From: Fibrobacterota bacterium
GTDB taxonomy: Bacteria > Fibrobacterota > Fibrobacteria > UBA11236
Reading direction: 5' to 3'
NCBI GenBank assembly: GCA_023249635.1
Contig: JAHFCH010000054.1
Location: 1-32,228, forward strand
Length of the DNA stretch: 32,228 nt
This document shows, piece by piece, positions 1 to 8,105 of the stretch. The notes under the pieces are model-generated. The model worked only from the letters and a program-made list of their open reading frames with translations, was not told the origin of the DNA and searched no databases. The position numbers and the translations under genes were made by a program. The first letter of the stretch is position 1. Each line of letters opens with the position of its first letter.

Positions 1-174
1 TTCCAGGGATTGGTGCTGCGGGGATTGGAATACGCTGCGGGTTATGCGGAGGTCACGAGGGTGCCGGGTCGCATCGATCCCGCGCAGGCCCGTTCCGCGC
101 GGATGACTGTGGCCGCCCGCGCCGACGGTCGCAAACTTACTCGCGCGTCGCGGATTCGCCCTTATCGGCGTTGA
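1..174 (+). CDS. C-terminal fragment of a possible ThuA-like protein (partial)
   Basis: Frame 1 is open from the window edge to a TGA at 172-174. The peptide begins FQGLVLRGLEYAAG, which resembles the last helix of ThuA-type (class I glutamine amidotransferase-like) domains, where a phrase of the form 'fxxLllrgixwaag' closes the fold. After that it becomes basic and low in information. The tail runs about 38 bp into the convergent lipoprotein gene (137-670), which is unusual but possible. Two full ThuA-like genes occur at 8106 and 9606, so a third is plausible here. The call rests on about 15 residues; a non-coding edge is the alternative. Confidence 0.33.
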   Translation, partial: FQGLVLRGLEYAAGYAEVTRVPGRIDPAQARSARMTVAARADGRKLTRASRIRPYRR

Positions 175-670
175 AGGTCACGTTGATGGCGCGGTCGCTG
201 CCCGGGCCTTTTTCCAGTACGGCGAAATTCTGCGCGTCGTCGCGTTCCCATTTGGTCCACTCGGTGCCTTGCAGGATTTCCTCATGCAGCAACATGAAGC
301 CGCGGGTGGAGGTGCCGCGCAGCATGCACTCAAAGGAAGCGTCGCGTTCGGTAACGGCCCAGGTGGACCCGCATTCTTCGCGGCGCAATTCCTTCTGCAC
401 ATGCAGTTCCAGGGCGTCCTGGGTGCTCTTCCAGGTCCCGCGCTGTTCGGCGACGAAACATCCGGCCTTCAAGGTGGCCAAGGTGAAACGGCCGTTGCCG
501 TTCAATTGCAGGGAAAGTCCGGTCTTGGCGCCATTGGCGTCGGCCAGCTTGGAGCGGTAGGTGCCGCTGCCTACGTATTCGGCGGACGATTTGAGCACGA
601 CCGCTTTGCGCGTGCAGGCGCTCGTCAGCAGTGCGAAGGCGGCAGCGGTAAACAGGACAAGATTTTTCAT
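137..670 (-). CDS. Small lipoprotein, NlpE-like/META-like beta domain
   Basis: A 177-residue protein with a short basic N-terminus, a hydrophobic stretch and a lipobox LTSAC (Cys19), so it should be lipidated and anchored in a membrane. The mature part, roughly residues 33-125, alternates short beta-strand-like segments (YVGSGTYRSKL, LSLQLNGNGRFTLATL, RGTWKSTQDALELHV). This is the pattern of NlpE/META-type small barrels, in which lines such as 'G.y.g' and 'dgtftl...GtW...gd.l.L' recur. Three or four cysteines outside the lipobox may pair. The ATG start is preceded by GAGGAG at a good spacing. No partner gene is adjacent on this strand. The lipoprotein call is firm; the NlpE/META resemblance is by eye only. 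Confidence 0.82.
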   Translation of the reverse strand: MKNLVLFTAAAFALLTSACTRKAVVLKSSAEYVGSGTYRSKLADANGAKTGLSLQLNGNGRFTLATLKAGCFVAEQRGTWKSTQDALELHVQKELRREECGSTWAVTERDASFECMLRGTSTRGFMLLHEEILQGTEWTKWERDDAQNFAVLEKGPGSDRAINVTFNADKGESATRE

Positions 671-953
671 CGCAATAGCTCCTCAATGGCCGCGGGCTTT
701 GCCTGCGGCGGTGGGATTCCATAAGCGCGGGAATGATCCATCGGATGGGCGTTCCACTGGGGAACCTTCCGCATCCGGGTCTTACCGCCCGGAATCGAAG
801 TCTGTACCTAAGTTAAGCTGCGCGTGTCATACCGGGGTGACCGGTTCCGTTAAAGTATCACGGCGGTTACGGTCCGGCTTGGCATTTCTTCCCCCGCTGC
901 ATTCGCTTCATTCCGGTGGCTGTTATGGGTGTCGGTTACGGTTACGTTGGTCT

Positions 954-1154
954 CAGGGGGGCCTGGGTACCGGTTGGGGCTCAGACTTCACTAGCCGATG
1001 TATCAGGTCGATGGGCGTCCGGCGGGAAGGGCGCCCGTGGAGTTTCGCTGGGGCAACGTATGGATCCACGGGCGGCGGACTTGTAGTAGCGATGCCCTCC
1101 CCGCAGGACTGCCTCCGTTCGTAATTCGCCCCAACCAGCACCCAGGCCCCCCTG
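954..1154. repeat. Long imperfect inverted repeat (~200 bp)
   Basis: Bases 954-980 and 1128-1154 are reverse complements at 25 of 27 positions. Nested inside, CGCCCGTGGA at 1032-1041 pairs exactly with TCCACGGGCG at 1065-1074. A further imperfect match links about 1014-1031 with about 1095-1113. The whole could fold into one long, interrupted hairpin with a roughly 20-nt terminal loop. No flanking target-site duplication was seen. Confidence 0.7.
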
Positions 1155-1429
1155 TCTCCGCGCGACCGCAATCCCCCCGCGGATAGATGTGGCGGAAGAT
1201 CCCATGTCGTCCGCAGTGCGTGATGCTGCAACTCCTCTTGGCCGGGGGTAAAATCGTTTGACCCCTGTAACCACAAGAGCCCCAGAACCGCAAACGCATT
1301 CAGAAAGCCCATAGGGGTTCGGCCTTGGGCCCACAGGAGTCAGCAGGGGTTTGCGGTCGGGGGTCACGTGCGCGCTACGGGGGCTTCCGGGCCACGCGCC
1401 GTTTGCTGCGTGTTGCGGGCTTACGGCAG

Positions 1430-1654
1430 GCGGGTGGGGGCTGGGAGGCCGGTTCCGCCGCGTTACGAGCGGGCGGAGCCCTGGAGAAGGGCTTTGTCCC
1501 AGGGCATCGAACGCCCGCGCCCACCAGGCGTCCCCGCCGGGCGTGGCGAACCCAATACTGAATCGCGGGCATCCCCTTCTCCAGGGCGACCTTCGGCAAC
1601 ACGGCAAAGTCTAGCGAAGTCCGCGGCGGAACCGGCCTCCCAGCCCCCACCCGC
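1430..1654. repeat. Perfect 33-bp inverted repeat enclosing ~160 bp
   Basis: Bases 1430-1462 are the exact reverse complement of 1622-1654 (33 of 33). A second nested pair is also exact: CCCTGGAGAAGGG at 1479-1491 with CCCTTCTCCAGGG at 1574-1586. Complementarity stops abruptly outside the 33-bp arms. The size (225 bp), the lack of a gene and the terminal inverted repeats fit a MITE-like or other non-autonomous palindromic element, but I could not identify a target duplication. Confidence 0.75.
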
Positions 1655-1833
1655 AGACCGCCCCGCATTCGCGCCTGCGCAACTTTAGAGTGCGCCGAGG
1701 GCGCCCACCTCTTGCATTTTTTGAGACCCCGCCTCACGTATACCCCAGGTAAACGGTTTTGGGGACGAAGCGGCGAATATCCTAGTGTTCTGGGGGCCGC
1801 CGCATGGTAAGTTGAGAAGGGCAAAGGCGGACC

Positions 1834-2718
1834 GTGGTAAACATCTTTGAGTACATCGACTACCGGCAATACCTGCGCGACGCCTATGCCGAGCGACGCG
1901 AGGAAAGCGCCAAGTTCTCGTACCGGTTCATCGCCTCCAAGGTCGGCTTTTCCTCGCCCGGGTTCTTCGCCAACGTGCTCTCGGGCAAGAAGGATATCTC
2001 GCTCAAGCTGGTGCTGAAGTTCGCCGAGCTGTTCCGGCTGGGTCGCAAGGAGAAGGAATACTTCGAGACCCTGGTCCTTTTCAACAAGGCCACGGGCACC
2101 TCGGAGAAGAAGGAATACCTGGATCGCCTGATTGCGATGCGGGGTACGCGCCTCAAGAAGGTCGAGGCGCATCAGTGGGAATATTTCGAGAAATGGCACC
2201 ATACCGCGGTGCGCGAACTGATCGCGCTGCAGCCGTTCCGCGGGGATTTCCGGGCCCTGGCGGCCATGACCAATCCCCCCATTACGGTGCAGGAGGCGCG
2301 CAAGTCCATCGAGTTGCTGGAGCGGTTGGGCTTGATCCGGAAGGGGATGGACGGCGTTTACGAGCGGACCGACGCCGCCATCTCCGCCGGTGACGCCCTT
2401 TCGCAGGCCCTGATCAGCGCCTATCAGGTGCAGGCCATGGAGCTGGCCAAATACGCCATGGACCACCTTCCCAGCGGAACCCGCAATTTCTCCACCTTGA
2501 CGATGAGCGTTTCCGGGCCTACCTATGAGGCCATGCTGGAGGAATTGCGATCGTTCCGGCGGCGCTTGCTGGAGATGGCGCAAGAGTCGGACAATGTGGA
2601 TCGCGTGTACCAGATGAACTTCCATGTATTCCCCCTGACGGCATTGCCGCAGCCGAAGGCCGCGACGCCCGCGCCGCGCCCGCCTTTGCGCACCCTGCCT
2701 CCCGGAGGCAAACGATGA
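1834..2718 (+). CDS. TIGR02147 family protein (putative transcriptional regulator)
   Basis: A 294-residue protein that starts VNIFEYIDYRQYLRDAY and continues with SYRFIASKVGFSSPGFFANV and LSGKKDISLKLVLKFAELF. This is the diagnostic N-terminal half of TIGR02147 proteins, a paralogous family known chiefly from Fibrobacter; it looks like a helix-turn-helix with an extended winged region. The family ending 'vYqmnfhvFPLt' is present near residue 260, followed by a Pro/Ala-rich tail of about 30 residues. The start is a GTG preceded by a purine-rich AAAGGCGG. The stop overlaps the next gene's start (ATGA, 2715-2718), so the two are translationally coupled. Function in this family is largely inferred; regulation of the adjacent lipoprotein gene is a reasonable guess from the coupling. 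Confidence 0.93.
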   Translation: MVNIFEYIDYRQYLRDAYAERREESAKFSYRFIASKVGFSSPGFFANVLSGKKDISLKLVLKFAELFRLGRKEKEYFETLVLFNKATGTSEKKEYLDRLIAMRGTRLKKVEAHQWEYFEKWHHTAVRELIALQPFRGDFRALAAMTNPPITVQEARKSIELLERLGLIRKGMDGVYERTDAAISAGDALSQALISAYQVQAMELAKYAMDHLPSGTRNFSTLTMSVSGPTYEAMLEELRSFRRRLLEMAQESDNVDRVYQMNFHVFPLTALPQPKAATPAPRPPLRTLPPGGKR

Positions 2719-4670
2719 GCCCGGGCCGGCTGTTGCCCGGCAGGTTTCCCGCGCTCACGAGGCTTCCGCTCCGGCGGGCTTCGTTTTACGCGTTGCTTGC
2801 CGCGGTGCTGGTCTTGGGGCTGGCGGCTTGCGATCTGTTCGCGGGCAAGGGCGGCGGTACCGAGACGGAATCGAAGATCGTGGCGGGCCGGGCGGTGAAT
2901 GCGGATGGCAGTCCCGCGATCCTGGCGCGGGTAACCTTGCGGCCGGCGGATTACCTGGCGGATCTGGTTTCTTCGGAGACGGCGGGGCCGGGTAGCCGGG
3001 ATACGGTGACCGATGCCCAGGGACGGTTTACCCTGGCGGAATTGCCGGCGGGGGCCTACCGCATGGAAATCGCGGGCAGCGAGGCGCGCGGGTCGATCCA
3101 TGATTTCACCGTGGCGGTTGCGGGCCAGGGCCTGGCATTAGGCGCCGATACCTTGCGGCCGCGCGGGAGCATCCTCGGTTCCTTCGCGCCGGACAGCGAA
3201 TCGCAGCTTTCCAGTTTCGTACAGGTGTACGGCATGGAGCGGCTGGTGAAGGCTGATCCTTCCGGGAACTTCATCCTCTATAACCTTCCCCAGGGCGCTT
3301 ACGATGTGCGCTGCAGCAGCTTGCAGCCGTTCCGGCGCGAGGCGGTGCGCTTCGGCATCAAGGTGGTATCGGGCAAGCAGACCGTGATCGAGCCGGTGGT
3401 TCTGGCCAAGGTGGCCAAGCTGGCCTTCCGCATCGATTCGGCGGGAATGCAAATCATCGGTTTGGATTCGACCAACCCGGTCATCTTCGACAATGAGCGG
3501 TGGGATAACGGGCCGGACAATGAGTACGTGTGGGCCAAGGCTTCGGCGGGCGCTTTGGATTTGCGCGGGAACATCGTCACCAATGATCATCATGTCGGGC
3601 CGAATACCATTCCGGAGCAATTGACCAGGGGCCAGGACGAGCTGCGTCAGGCCCGGCAGGCGGGCTTTACGGGGATACCGGATCTGGTCGCGGGCGGATT
3701 GGCGCGGCTGGCGTGGACGGCAACCGGTAGGGTAGAGGACATTCCGGCGACGCGGAGCGCGGGCAGCGATCTGATCGTGGCGGAAGCGCGCAAGGCGACC
3801 CCGGAAAAACCGCTGGTGGTGATCGTGGGCGGACCCTTGACGACGGTGGCCAACGCCTACCTGACCGATCCTTCCATCGCTCCGCGCATGGTGGTGGCGG
3901 GCATCTTCAGCTATAGCCTGCAGGCGGCCGATAGCGCGGCCAATTACCTGGTGGCGCGTAAATGCCGTTTCGTGCAATGGGGACGGAATTATTCCTGGAC
4001 GGGGACGCCGGATACGAATCTGGTGAAGACCATACCCCTGAGCCGGATGGGGGAGCGTACGCGCGGCTTCCTGCTGGGTTCGCCGACGCGGCTCAGCTTC
4101 GGGGACGTCGCTCCGTTGGCATTCCTGTACCACCGGGACCTGTGGAAGGGCGCCGACATGATCATGGTTTCGCGGGCCATGGAAGTGCGGCCGGCCTCGG
4201 ACATCAATTTCGATTTCCTGGACATTCCCGCGGCCGCGAATACCTGGCAGGCGTACCAGGATGAATATTACCGGACCCTGACGGATGCGCGCGCCTACCA
4301 TGCGGCGGCGGTGCCGGGGCGCGTGGATGCGGAGTCGTTCATCGGCATGGATCGGACCGGCCGCATGATCCTGGATTCCGCGACCGGGGCCGAAGCCGTG
4401 GGCTATTCGGATAAGAGCTGGACGGAGTACAAGCTGGCGGTGGAGTCCGCCGCGGACCTCAAGGCTACGGTGCATTACCGGACCGGTGGAGGCGCCACCC
4501 TGGCCTTCTCCGTGGGCGCCGGCGCGCCGGTGGAACTGGTATTGCCGCCTGCTTCGGACTGGGCCGATGCGGTGTTGCCGGCCTTGCCGCTGGCCGCGGG
4601 CGCGCAAGTTCTGCGCGTCACGGTATCCGGCGGATCAGCGAATCTCGACTGGATCGATTTCGCACCTTAG
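2715..4670 (+). CDS. Lipoprotein: CRD repeats + nucleoside-hydrolase-like + CBM6-like domains
   Basis: A 651-residue exported protein. Residues 1-39 form a basic, hydrophobic leader ending in lipobox LAAC (Cys39). About 54-235 holds two carboxypeptidase-regulatory-like beta-sandwich segments (DAQGRFTLAELPAGAYRMEI; DPSGNFILYNLPQGAYDV). About 238-480 resembles the inosine-uridine nucleoside hydrolase/DUF1593 fold: an acidic VIFDNERWDNGPDNE replaces the usual DTDxGxDD motif, and VIVGGPLTTVANAYLTDPS matches the conserved 'GPLTN' loop. The last ~100 residues (SWTEYKLAVES ... LDWIDFAP) read as a CBM6-like carbohydrate-binding module. It overlaps the upstream TIGR02147 gene by ATGA. A surface sugar- or nucleoside-active enzyme is likely; because the acidic loop is altered, activity cannot be assumed. 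Confidence 0.85.
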   Translation: MSPGRLLPGRFPALTRLPLRRASFYALLAAVLVLGLAACDLFAGKGGGTETESKIVAGRAVNADGSPAILARVTLRPADYLADLVSSETAGPGSRDTVTDAQGRFTLAELPAGAYRMEIAGSEARGSIHDFTVAVAGQGLALGADTLRPRGSILGSFAPDSESQLSSFVQVYGMERLVKADPSGNFILYNLPQGAYDVRCSSLQPFRREAVRFGIKVVSGKQTVIEPVVLAKVAKLAFRIDSAGMQIIGLDSTNPVIFDNERWDNGPDNEYVWAKASAGALDLRGNIVTNDHHVGPNTIPEQLTRGQDELRQARQAGFTGIPDLVAGGLARLAWTATGRVEDIPATRSAGSDLIVAEARKATPEKPLVVIVGGPLTTVANAYLTDPSIAPRMVVAGIFSYSLQAADSAANYLVARKCRFVQWGRNYSWTGTPDTNLVKTIPLSRMGERTRGFLLGSPTRLSFGDVAPLAFLYHRDLWKGADMIMVSRAMEVRPASDINFDFLDIPAAANTWQAYQDEYYRTLTDARAYHAAAVPGRVDAESFIGMDRTGRMILDSATGAEAVGYSDKSWTEYKLAVESAADLKATVHYRTGGGATLAFSVGAGAPVELVLPPASDWADAVLPALPLAAGAQVLRVTVSGGSANLDWIDFAP

Positions 4671-5153
4671 ACCGTAAAAACGCTGGAAACACGAGGGGCA
4701 AGCTCTGCCACACTTTGCCCGTTCCCGGTGGCCTTGGCCGATGGCCGGCCTCGCTACATTCTCGCCTGGGTGATCGGACTGCGCGGCTTGCTGCCGCGCG
4801 CGCCGCCCCGCCGGCCGTTGGGATGTGGGAGTCCTTATCGCCGACGTCACTGTACCGTAGGGCCATGCCTGCCTTGCTTAGAAGCATGTCCGGGCCGGTT
4901 CTCGCGGCTCCAGGGACCGTTCGAGGCGGACCCTTTCCCACAAGACATAGGTAGCTTGCGTGTTACTACGGACCGGCATGTTCCGGGGGTCCGGCCGTTT
5001 ACCTGGGGGAAACGGTAAAAAGGCTCCGGAGACGTGCGGGGCGGGTCCGGAAGCCGGCGAGAACGGGCCGGGAGTATCTTAGGTCCATCGCCGGGGAGGC
5101 GAAGACCAGGCGGTCCGGGCGGTCCGCGATTCGGTAAACGGGAAGGGGTTCCT
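4671..5153. other. 483-bp intergenic region upstream of the barrel genes
   Basis: No convincing gene. It contains a hairpin GCGCGGC-TTGCT-GCCGCGC at 4781-4799 with no following T-run, so it is not a standard terminator. A smaller repeat, CCGTTT ... AAACGG, lies at 4995-5015. An open frame runs from a GTG at 5034 into the barrel gene, but residues before 5154 are Arg/Gly/Pro-rich and do not look coding. The region should hold the promoter for 5154-7999. Its composition resembles the 671-1833 region, and it may also be a dispersed repeat. Confidence 0.5.
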
Positions 5154-6410
5154 TTGGCATTCGGCAGGTCGGTTCAACTTCTCGCATTGTGCGCTGCTCT
5201 TACCGCCCTTACGGCGCGCCGGGCCGCGGCGCTTTCACTGACGGCTTCCGACCTCAAGGTAGGCGGCTACGTGGACGGCGGGCGCTTCCAGTTGGGCGAC
5301 ACCGCCACCGATGGCGAGATTATCAACCGCATGGGCGCGCGCTGGTTCATCGACAAGAAGATCGATGAGAACTGGTCCCTGCTCGCCAACCTGCATTGGC
5401 TTTTCTGGCGCAACCAAGCCACCGATCTGGCGCTGTTCCATATCGCCGGCCTCAAGTTCGATTCTGATCTCCAAGGCGTGCTCACTTACGCCACCGAGTC
5501 GCAACGCTTTCGCATGGGCCTGTACGAATTCAAGTACAATCCCGATTCCAAGAATCTGGGCGAGTACCTGCTGCGCTCGGAAGCCTATCCCACCATCGTG
5601 GAGAATTCCCAGGGTAAGGATTTGTTGGCGTGGTCGTTCAGCCGCGTGGCCGGATTCGAGTACGGCATGGATTACCCGATGTTCCGCCAGACGGCGCTGG
5701 CCTACGCGGAGCAGTACAACACGCCCGTGAACGACGTGAGTTTCGCCTACCTGGCCGCCGTGGGACCCAAGCACGCGGAACTGCAGGCCGGCGTCGCGTT
5801 GCACCGTCAGTTCCGCTTCGGCAAGCCGACGGTGACCACCACTTTGGATCCGGCCCTGTCGAAATACGTTTCCGACAACGATCTTACGGCCCAGGCCGTG
5901 AAGCTGGCCCTGCGCGGGCGGCTGGATTTCGGCGCGCTCCGCGGCGGCGAACCGGGTTTTACCGTCTACTCGGAAGTCGCGCTGCTGGGGCTCAAGAGCG
6001 ATACCGTGTACTACAAGAAGGTCATGCAACGCATTCCCATGATGGCCGGCGTGGACGTGCCCACCTTCGGATTTCTCAATACGCTTTCCTTAGAGGCGGA
6101 GTATTTCAAGAACCCGTATTACGGGCGCAAGTACGCCATCGCCGACAATACCGGCAGCCGCTTTTCGCCTTTGCCCAACCTGAACCAGCAGGACTACGAT
6201 CCGGCCAAACTCCCGAACTATTCCAAGGACGATGTGAAGTGGAGCCTTTACGTGCATAAGGCCCTGAACCAATGGCTCGATCTCAAGGGCCGCGTGGCCA
6301 GCGATCATTTGCGCCTGCTGGGCTGGGATGGCGACTACGTCAGCGGCCAGCCGGTCACCAAACGCACCGGCGACTGGTATTTCCTGGCGCGCATCGAATT
6401 CCATAATTAA
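5154..6410 (+). CDS. Predicted outer-membrane beta-barrel protein (paralog 1)
   Basis: I place the start at TTG 5154, directly after GGGAAGGGG. This gives a clean signal peptide (AFGRSVQLLALCAALTALTA...); the longer frame from GTG 5034 adds an Arg/Gly/Pro stretch that looks non-coding. The mature protein of about 390 residues alternates short amphipathic strands (ARWFIDKKIDENWSLLANLH, RMGLYEFKYN, LAAVGPKHAELQAGVAL) and ends WYFLARIEFHN, an aromatic-rich last strand typical of barrels inserted by BamA. It shares several blocks with the next gene, such as KNLGEYLLRSEAYPTI and DVPTFGFLNTLSLEAEYFKNP. I do not recognise a named family. A porin or structural outer-membrane role is likely, but the substrate is unknown. 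It lies 11 bp from the next gene and probably shares its transcript. Confidence 0.85.
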   Translation: MAFGRSVQLLALCAALTALTARRAAALSLTASDLKVGGYVDGGRFQLGDTATDGEIINRMGARWFIDKKIDENWSLLANLHWLFWRNQATDLALFHIAGLKFDSDLQGVLTYATESQRFRMGLYEFKYNPDSKNLGEYLLRSEAYPTIVENSQGKDLLAWSFSRVAGFEYGMDYPMFRQTALAYAEQYNTPVNDVSFAYLAAVGPKHAELQAGVALHRQFRFGKPTVTTTLDPALSKYVSDNDLTAQAVKLALRGRLDFGALRGGEPGFTVYSEVALLGLKSDTVYYKKVMQRIPMMAGVDVPTFGFLNTLSLEAEYFKNPYYGRKYAIADNTGSRFSPLPNLNQQDYDPAKLPNYSKDDVKWSLYVHKALNQWLDLKGRVASDHLRLLGWDGDYVSGQPVTKRTGDWYFLARIEFHN

Positions 6411-6421
6411 GGGAACGTGAA

Positions 6422-7999
6422 ATGAAATCCGCTTTCGCCCCGTTCTACATCCTGGCCCTGGCCGCCGCGGCCTCGGCCGCCGATCCCAAGCTTACCCTGT
6501 TCACCGCCCTGGATGCCGGGCGGCTCGAGTCCGGGAACGATCTGAAGATCCACGATTACGATCCTTCGGAATTGGCCCTCAACCGCACCTACGTGGACGT
6601 GGGATATTCGCAACAGCTGGATAGCGCGTACTTCCTGAACATCGGCGTAGGCGGAATCTTCTGGAAGGCCTTCGAACCGGGCACGGGAAGCCCCGAGAGC
6701 AAGGTGATCAAATTCGGCCCCGGCATTTCCAGCGCCTTCATGCGCTGGTCGGCGAGCCCCAAGCTGGACCTGACTTTCGGCTACTTCCCCTACAAGTACA
6801 ATGCCGCCGCCAAGAATCTGGGCGAGTACCTGTTCCGCACCGAGGCCTATCCCACCATCATCTATACCGGCGGTTGGAGCTGGCTCAACGACGCGCAATA
6901 CCGCACGGTGGGCGTGAAGGCCACCTATGCCACGGAAACCTTCAAGCAGGATCTGGGCCTGTTCGGGGAATACTTCAACGCCCCCATCTACGATATCACC
7001 CCGGCCTACATCGCCACCTGGAAGCCGGTCTCCGGCGTGACCGTGGGCGGCGCGGGCTCACTGCACCGCTTCATCAATCCCAGCCCCAAGACGCGTAAGG
7101 TGCTGACGCGCTCGTACCAGTATTACTCGAATTTCTACCTGCCCGAAGTGCAGTCGAAGACGCGCTACAACGTGACCATCCCGGATTACGCCGGCACCGC
7201 CTCGCAAGAGGTCAAGTACGCACCCGGGACGCAACCGAACGCGGCCACCGCCCAGGCCCAGGTATGGGCGACGGATTCCTCCACCCTGCAGACCTTGTAC
7301 AACATCACCTCGCCCTCGGCCATCCCATTGGCGCGCGATACCAGCAAGACGGCCAATGTGGCCGGCCGGTCCGCCAGCCGCGCCGATATGCTGCGGGACG
7401 ATATCCTCCAGTTGGCGGGAAATGAGGGCAGCGATACCTCCAAATATTTCGGGGACCCCAATAATGCCGGGGCCAAGCCCCAGTCGGTGGCTTTCGATAA
7501 CGCGGCGGTGAAGTTGGTAGCCTTCTTCGAACTGGATTTCAACGCCATGCTGGGCCTGAATGCGGCGGGCATGGGCGCATTCAATTTGTACGGCGAGGTG
7601 GCCCAGTTGGGCCTGAAGAACTATCCCATCTTCTATACCGAGAGCGCCCAGCGCCGGCCCATCATGTTGGGGGCCAGCATCCCGACCTTCGGCCTCTTGG
7701 AGCATCTCTCCTTCGAAATGGAATACCTGAAGAACCCGGTGATGGAGAGCATCGCCAGCACGTACGACAAGTTGGACCTGCCGCCGGATCCCGAATTCCG
7801 CTATAAAGCCTATAATCGCGATGATTTCAAATGGTCCGTGCACGCGGCCCGGGGTTTCAACAAGTTCCTGACCCTGTACGTACAGGTCGCCAACGACCAT
7901 ATGCGGCTCAAGGACGGCTTCGCCCGCCCCGAGTATATCCCCGTGACCAACGCGCCCGACCACTGGTATTGGCTGGCGCGCATCCAGTGGATGATATGA
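6422..7999 (+). CDS. Predicted outer-membrane beta-barrel protein (paralog 2)
   Basis: A 525-residue protein with signal peptide FAPFYILALAAAASA and a beta-strand-rich body that ends DHWYWLARIQWMI, again an aromatic terminal strand. It is a paralog of the preceding gene: KNLGEYLFRTEAYPTII, the IPTFGLLEHLSFEMEYLKNP block and the NRDDFKWSVHAARGFNKFLTLYV block correspond one to one. It is longer mainly because of an insertion at roughly residues 225-345, rich in Ser/Thr/Ala/Asn and Asp, which is probably an extracellular loop. Start ATG 6422 follows GGGAACGTGA. Two consecutive barrels may form a hetero-oligomer or be alternates with different loops. Family name and cargo are not recognised. Confidence 0.87.
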   Translation: MKSAFAPFYILALAAAASAADPKLTLFTALDAGRLESGNDLKIHDYDPSELALNRTYVDVGYSQQLDSAYFLNIGVGGIFWKAFEPGTGSPESKVIKFGPGISSAFMRWSASPKLDLTFGYFPYKYNAAAKNLGEYLFRTEAYPTIIYTGGWSWLNDAQYRTVGVKATYATETFKQDLGLFGEYFNAPIYDITPAYIATWKPVSGVTVGGAGSLHRFINPSPKTRKVLTRSYQYYSNFYLPEVQSKTRYNVTIPDYAGTASQEVKYAPGTQPNAATAQAQVWATDSSTLQTLYNITSPSAIPLARDTSKTANVAGRSASRADMLRDDILQLAGNEGSDTSKYFGDPNNAGAKPQSVAFDNAAVKLVAFFELDFNAMLGLNAAGMGAFNLYGEVAQLGLKNYPIFYTESAQRRPIMLGASIPTFGLLEHLSFEMEYLKNPVMESIASTYDKLDLPPDPEFRYKAYNRDDFKWSVHAARGFNKFLTLYVQVANDHMRLKDGFARPEYIPVTNAPDHWYWLARIQWMI

Positions 8000-8105
8000 A
8001 GCGTTTCCCTGCGGTAATCGCTAATTCCGCCCGGCCAATGCGGCGCCGGACAAAAGCCGCTATCCTCATGTCATGGCCTACGCCTAATCTATTCCGGGAG
8101 GGATT

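Larger units (their letters stand above)
671..1833. other. 1.16-kb non-coding region rich in inverted repeats
   Basis: No reading frame here looks like protein: the open frames on both strands are Pro/Arg/Gly/Ala-rich and typical of high-GC non-coding DNA. The first 280 bp hold nothing I recognise. From about 954 to 1654 the DNA is built from long inverted repeats, listed separately. The last 150 bp, up to the GTG at 1834, should contain the promoter of the TIGR02147 gene, but I see no convincing hexamers. The region could be a decayed mobile element, a structured RNA locus or a dispersed intergenic repeat. Confidence 0.6.

Noticed and set aside
1375-2625. 416-residue open frame on the minus strand
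   Set aside because: It runs antisense through the TIGR02147 gene and into the inverted-repeat region, with Pro/Arg/Gly/Gln-rich composition and no family resemblance; typical high-GC shadow.
3138-4607. 489-residue minus-strand open frame
   Set aside because: It is antisense to the lipoprotein gene, very rich in Arg/His/Gly/Gln, with no signal or motif; the sense frame has clear domains.
4781-4799. GCGCGGC-TTGCT-GCCGCGC hairpin as a terminator of the lipoprotein operon
   Set aside because: There is no T-run after either arm, and it is 110 bp past the stop; high-GC hairpins of this size are common.
1743-5008. CCCCAGGTAAACGG at 1743-1756 and its exact reverse complement at 4995-5008 as a shared operator
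   Set aside because: Identical 14-mers on either strand are expected a few times by chance in 32 kb, and the distances to the starts differ (78 and 146 bp).
5034-5153. GTG 5034 as the start of the first barrel protein
   Set aside because: The added 40 residues are Arg/Gly/Pro-rich and hide the signal peptide; TTG 5154 has a good ribosome site and exposes it.
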